Part shown: positions 61,730-64,000 of the stretch, piece after piece
Position numbering within the stretch: position 1 is the stretch's first letter
Layout of the letters: each line of letters starts with the position of its first letter
Assembly (NCBI GenBank): GCA_905372835.1
Contig: CAJPQK010000001.1
Location: 186,001-250,000, forward strand
DNA: 64,000 nucleotides
DNA from: Candidatus Saccharimonadota bacterium
GTDB lineage: Bacteria > Patescibacteriota > Saccharimonadia > Saccharimonadales > Saccharimonadaceae
Direction of reading: 5' to 3'
Translations under genes and position numbers: made by a program
Notes under the pieces: generated by a model
The model's database searches: none
What the model saw: only the letters and a program-made list of their open reading frames with translations
Told to the model about the DNA's origin: nothing

Positions 61730-62692
61730 ATGACTGAAAAAATGACTGTCCAGCCCCTCCCTGGCTATAAAGAAGTTAAGCCCTTCGTCTACGCGGGCTT
61801 TTTTCCGGTGTCTAACGAAGATTATAATGATTTGAAAGAGGCCATCGAAAAGTTGAGTCTGAGTGATTCGGCGCTGCAGTTTGAGCCGGAGAATTCGCCG
61901 GTGTTGGGCTATGGTGTACGGATTGGCTTCCTCGGCTTGCTTCACATGGATATCATTCGCGAGCGGCTGGAGCGCGAGTATAATCTGGATCTCATCGTCA
62001 CCAATCCGAGTACTGATTACCAAGTCAGCCTGACCAACGGCGAGGAGCTGGATATCAAATCAGCCAGCGAATTGCCCGATCCAGCACAAATCACCGAGGT
62101 TCGTGAGCCGTGGATTGATGGTGAAATTGTGGTGCCGCAGGACTATATCGGTGCGGTGATTCAGCTGATTGTCGCCAAGCGCGGCCGGCAGAAAAACCTC
62201 AGCTACATCGACGAGCGGGCGCTGATTTCCTTTACGGCGCCGCTGGCCAATTTGCTAACGGATTTTTATGATCAATTGAAGTCGGTAACTAGCGGCTACG
62301 GTTCGTTTAACTATGAGCTAGCGGGCTACCAGCCGGAAGATTTGGTACGGGTGGATTTTTATGTGGCGGGCGAAATGGTCGATGCACTCAGTGTGATGTG
62401 TCACCGTTCGGAGGCACCAGGCTTGGGCCGCGAAATCGTCAAAAAGCTCAAAGAGGTGGTGCCACGCCAGAGTTTTGAGGTAGCACTGCAGGCGGCGATT
62501 GGTGGCAGGTTCATTGCCCGCGAAAACATCGGTGCTTACCGTAAAGACGTCACTGGCTATCTGTACGGTGGCGATGTCAGCCGCAAAAAGAAGCTCCTCG
62601 CCAAGCAAGCCCGCGGTAAAAAGCGCATGAAACGCTTCGGCAAGGTTGACATTCCGTCAGAAGCGTTTACGGTGATGTTAAAGAGGGATTGA
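61730..62692 (+). CDS. lepA: LepA/EF4 C-terminal half (domains III, V and CTD)
   Basis: A 320-residue protein matching the second half of elongation factor 4. LPGYKEVKPFVYAGFFPV opens domain III, GFLGLLHMDIIRERLEREY and the domain V region follow, then the LepA-specific CTD with ENIGAYRKDVTGYLYGGD and the basic KKKLLAKQARGKKRMK tail. With the N-half it totals 596 residues, the usual LepA length, so nothing is missing. TGC-TATAAT (61716-61721) ends 8 nt before ATG 61730, giving it its own leaderless promoter. Confidence 0.93.
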   Translation: MTEKMTVQPLPGYKEVKPFVYAGFFPVSNEDYNDLKEAIEKLSLSDSALQFEPENSPVLGYGVRIGFLGLLHMDIIRERLEREYNLDLIVTNPSTDYQVSLTNGEELDIKSASELPDPAQITEVREPWIDGEIVVPQDYIGAVIQLIVAKRGRQKNLSYIDERALISFTAPLANLLTDFYDQLKSVTSGYGSFNYELAGYQPEDLVRVDFYVAGEMVDALSVMCHRSEAPGLGREIVKKLKEVVPRQSFEVALQAAIGGRFIARENIGAYRKDVTGYLYGGDVSRKKKLLAKQARGKKRMKRFGKVDIPSEAFTVMLKRD

Positions 62693-62694
62693 TT

Positions 62695-63153
62695 ATGAAG
62701 AAACCAATTATTTATATTGATATGGACGGCGTACTGGTCGACTTTACGTCGGCTTTGACGAAGGTCCTGCCTGAGATGCTTGAGAAGTTTGCGGGTGAAT
62801 ATGATAATATTCCGGGTGTTTTTGCACTGATGGATCCGATGCCGGGCGCCCTCGAAGCGGTTGATAAGCTGAAGGAAAAGTATGATTTATATATCCTGTC
62901 GTCATCGCCATGGGAGAATCCGACGGCACTGGGTGATAAACTGGCGTGGGTGAAGAAGTATTTTGGCGGCGATGGTCGGGAGAATATTTTCTTTCGCAAG
63001 GTTGTTTTTTCATCGGTCAAGCATCTGAGTCGTGGCGATATCTTGATTGATGACCGGACGGCAAATGGTGCGGGTGACTTTTCAGGGCGATTGATACGGT
63101 TTGGTTCAGATGAATTTCCTGATTGGCAAGCCATTTTGCGTGAACTGTTATAA
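62695..63153 (+). CDS. 5'(3')-deoxyribonucleotidase-like HAD phosphatase (NT5C family)
   Basis: A 152-residue HAD phosphatase. The nucleophile motif is IYIDMDGVLVDF, motif II is YILSSSPWENP, and the acidic motif ILIDDRTANG closes the site, all typical of the NT5C family that dephosphorylates deoxyribonucleotides. ATG 62695 follows the lepA stop by 2 nt, with AAGAGGG upstream; a TTG two codons earlier overlaps that stop and is less likely. Confidence 0.87.
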   Translation: MKKPIIYIDMDGVLVDFTSALTKVLPEMLEKFAGEYDNIPGVFALMDPMPGALEAVDKLKEKYDLYILSSSPWENPTALGDKLAWVKKYFGGDGRENIFFRKVVFSSVKHLSRGDILIDDRTANGAGDFSGRLIRFGSDEFPDWQAILRELL

Positions 63154-63260
63154 AGTCGTCAATACTTGGCAAATATGCTTGCTAACATAAGCGACATCAT
63201 GGTATACTGGCAGTGATTATATTAGATATTGCCATAAAACAATAAAAAGGAGATTATTCA

Positions 63261-64000
63261 ATGGGGTCGCTCTGGGGTAATAGAAAAAGAACAATAGCCC
63301 GCGCTGCAAAGGCGGGGTGCTTAGTAGTGATTGCTGCGGTGATTGCGGTATTTAGCCAATCAGCTAATGCAAAACAAATAGTTACATGGACAGAACAGGC
63401 TGGTTCTGGTAGTCGCCCTTGGACTTCAATTGCTAGCTCTGCTGACGGTAATAAGCTCGCTGCAACTATGAGCGGCGGTTCAGTATATACATCAGATGAT
63501 GCTGGTTTGACTTGGACAGAGCGAGTTGATTCTGGCTCTCGCGCCTGGATTGCAATCACCAGCTCTGCTGACGGTACTAAACTTGCTGGTGTGTACCACT
63601 GGGGTGGTTACATTTTAACCTCAGACGACAGAGGCCAGACTTGGAGAAGCAATGGTATATCCGGCGGTTCTTTTGATTGGACCTCAATCACCAGCTCTGC
63701 TGACGGCACCAAACTAGCTGCAACCGTCACTGGTGGCGTAATATATGTTTCAAGTGACTCAGGTGCTACCTGGGAAGAGCAAACCACGGCTGCAACTGGC
63801 GCCTGGTCCTCTATCGCGATGTCTAGCGACGGTGCTCGCATTGCGGCGGCTATGAACAATGGTTTCATCAGTACTGCGACCGTCAAGGAAGCGCCAGTCA
63901 CTCCACCAACACCAACGCCAACTCCGACCCCAACACCAACTCCTGCTCGGCCAACCAATCCTGGCGCGCCAGTTGCTCAGCCGGCAAAACCAACCGGTGA
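63261..64000 (+). CDS. Secreted Asp-box (BNR-like) repeat protein, cut by the window edge
   Basis: The first 246 codons of a longer gene. A basic start and hydrophobic core (about 19-32) followed by SANAKQ form a signal peptide. Three or four repeats follow, each with a WTSITSSADGTKLAA-like strand and an Asp-box (SDDAGLTW, SDDRGQTW, SSDSGATW), as in beta-propellers of the sialidase/BNR or photosystem-assembly type. A Pro-Thr linker (from about residue 216) then leads to unseen domains. AAAAAGGAG precedes ATG 63261; TATACT (63203-63208) gives a 46-nt leader. It is likely surface-exposed. Confidence 0.85.
   Translation, partial: MGSLWGNRKRTIARAAKAGCLVVIAAVIAVFSQSANAKQIVTWTEQAGSGSRPWTSIASSADGNKLAATMSGGSVYTSDDAGLTWTERVDSGSRAWIAITSSADGTKLAGVYHWGGYILTSDDRGQTWRSNGISGGSFDWTSITSSADGTKLAATVTGGVIYVSSDSGATWEEQTTAATGAWSSIAMSSDGARIAAAMNNGFISTATVKEAPVTPPTPTPTPTPTPTPARPTNPGAPVAQPAKPTG
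63905..63942 (+). repeat. CCAACN/CCNAC repeat coding a Pro-Thr linker
   Basis: A tandem of six-base units (CCAACA, CCAACG, CCAACT, CCGACC) codes alternating Pro and Thr in the secreted protein. Such tracts are prone to length change and usually act as spacers through the cell wall. Confidence 0.75.

Noticed and set aside
60342..61742. CTGAAGAAG at 60342-60350 and CTGAAAAAA at 61734-61742 as a target duplication of the lepA insert
   Set aside because: Only partly alike and in different reading frames; too weak to claim a duplication.
63608..63958. Minus-strand ORF with a Gly-Val repeat
   Set aside because: It is the mirror of the Pro-Thr linker and Asp-box repeats of the plus-strand secreted protein.
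1..64000. CRISPR arrays, rRNA genes, insertion sequences, integrases and known riboswitches
   Set aside because: No direct-repeat array, rRNA stretch, transposase motif or riboswitch core was seen in any gap; gaps over 300 nt are essentially absent apart from the 35.6-35.9 kb unit described.

Overview
The window reads as a chromosomal segment of a reduced, host-associated bacterium of the Saccharibacteria (TM7, Patescibacteria/CPR). The evidence is mixed. Genes are densely packed and often overlap by 1 to 20 nt. A complete arginine deiminase operon sits among very few biosynthetic genes. The proteins are of CPR style: MurC, MurJ, CorA-like channels, several anchored thioredoxin-fold proteins and an iron-sulfur-free MutY homologue. 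No 16S rRNA is present, so the lineage is an inference from gene content.

Layout. 0-1 kb: the tail of an unknown gene, an AT-rich orphan gene and a DUF167 protein. 0.9-3.7 kb (minus): an envelope operon of membrane protein, DsbA-like protein and polysaccharide deacetylase. 3.8-7.4 kb: a PadR-controlled MacB/FtsX-type ABC system with two palindromic operators. 7.5-11.2 kb (minus): a ClpB lacking its N domain and an OpgB/LtaS-like sulfatase. 11.3-15.1 kb: a polar amino-acid ABC importer, an anchored thioredoxin and a membrane protein. 15.1-19.6 kb: Nudix, tRNA-Pro and a heterodimeric ABC exporter. 19.6-23.7 kb (minus): an AT-rich accessory island with a giant STAND-like NTPase broken by a -1 frameshift. 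24.3-26.9 kb: a PEBP protein, then a UbiB-like kinase flanked by two tiny membrane proteins, then a TylF-like methyltransferase. 27-31.7 kb: arcA-argF-yfcC-arcC. 31.8-35.6 kb: two CorA-like proteins flanking an ABC-2 exporter. 35.6-44.6 kb: a structured leader with a 30-codon ORF, a DsbA-like protein, a CBS protein, aspS, a GH5 glucanase-like protein, Nudix, a serine hydrolase, a CYTH protein, a VIT transporter and a MutY-like protein. 44.6-50.6 kb: a YtxG/YtxH-like pair, secreted proteins, MscS, trmB, Nudix, MazG and murC. 50.6-55.1 kb: small proteins and a minus-strand run mixing tRNAs and protein genes. 55.1-63.2 kb: tilS, ftsH, murJ, lepA (in two pieces) and a deoxyribonucleotidase. 63.3 kb to the end: the start of a secreted Asp-box protein.

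Two observations stand out. First, lepA (EF4) is cut exactly between domain II and domain III, with two unrelated genes in the gap. Both halves look complete, and the C-terminal half has its own promoter and start codon. Second, about 25 genes have a -10 element, usually extended (TGn-TATAAT-like), ending only 5-9 nt (mostly 6-7) before the start codon and no usable Shine-Dalgarno sequence. This predicts widespread leaderless mRNAs. The rule corrects several start codons and exposes a small gene that starts with GTG. Genes inside operons and a few strongly expressed small genes do carry Shine-Dalgarno sequences, so both initiation modes coexist.

Functionally, arginine is deiminated and the carbamoyl phosphate used for ATP. 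The amino-acid importer, peptide/drug exporters and anchored disulfide enzymes suit a cell-surface parasite that lives on a host bacterium.
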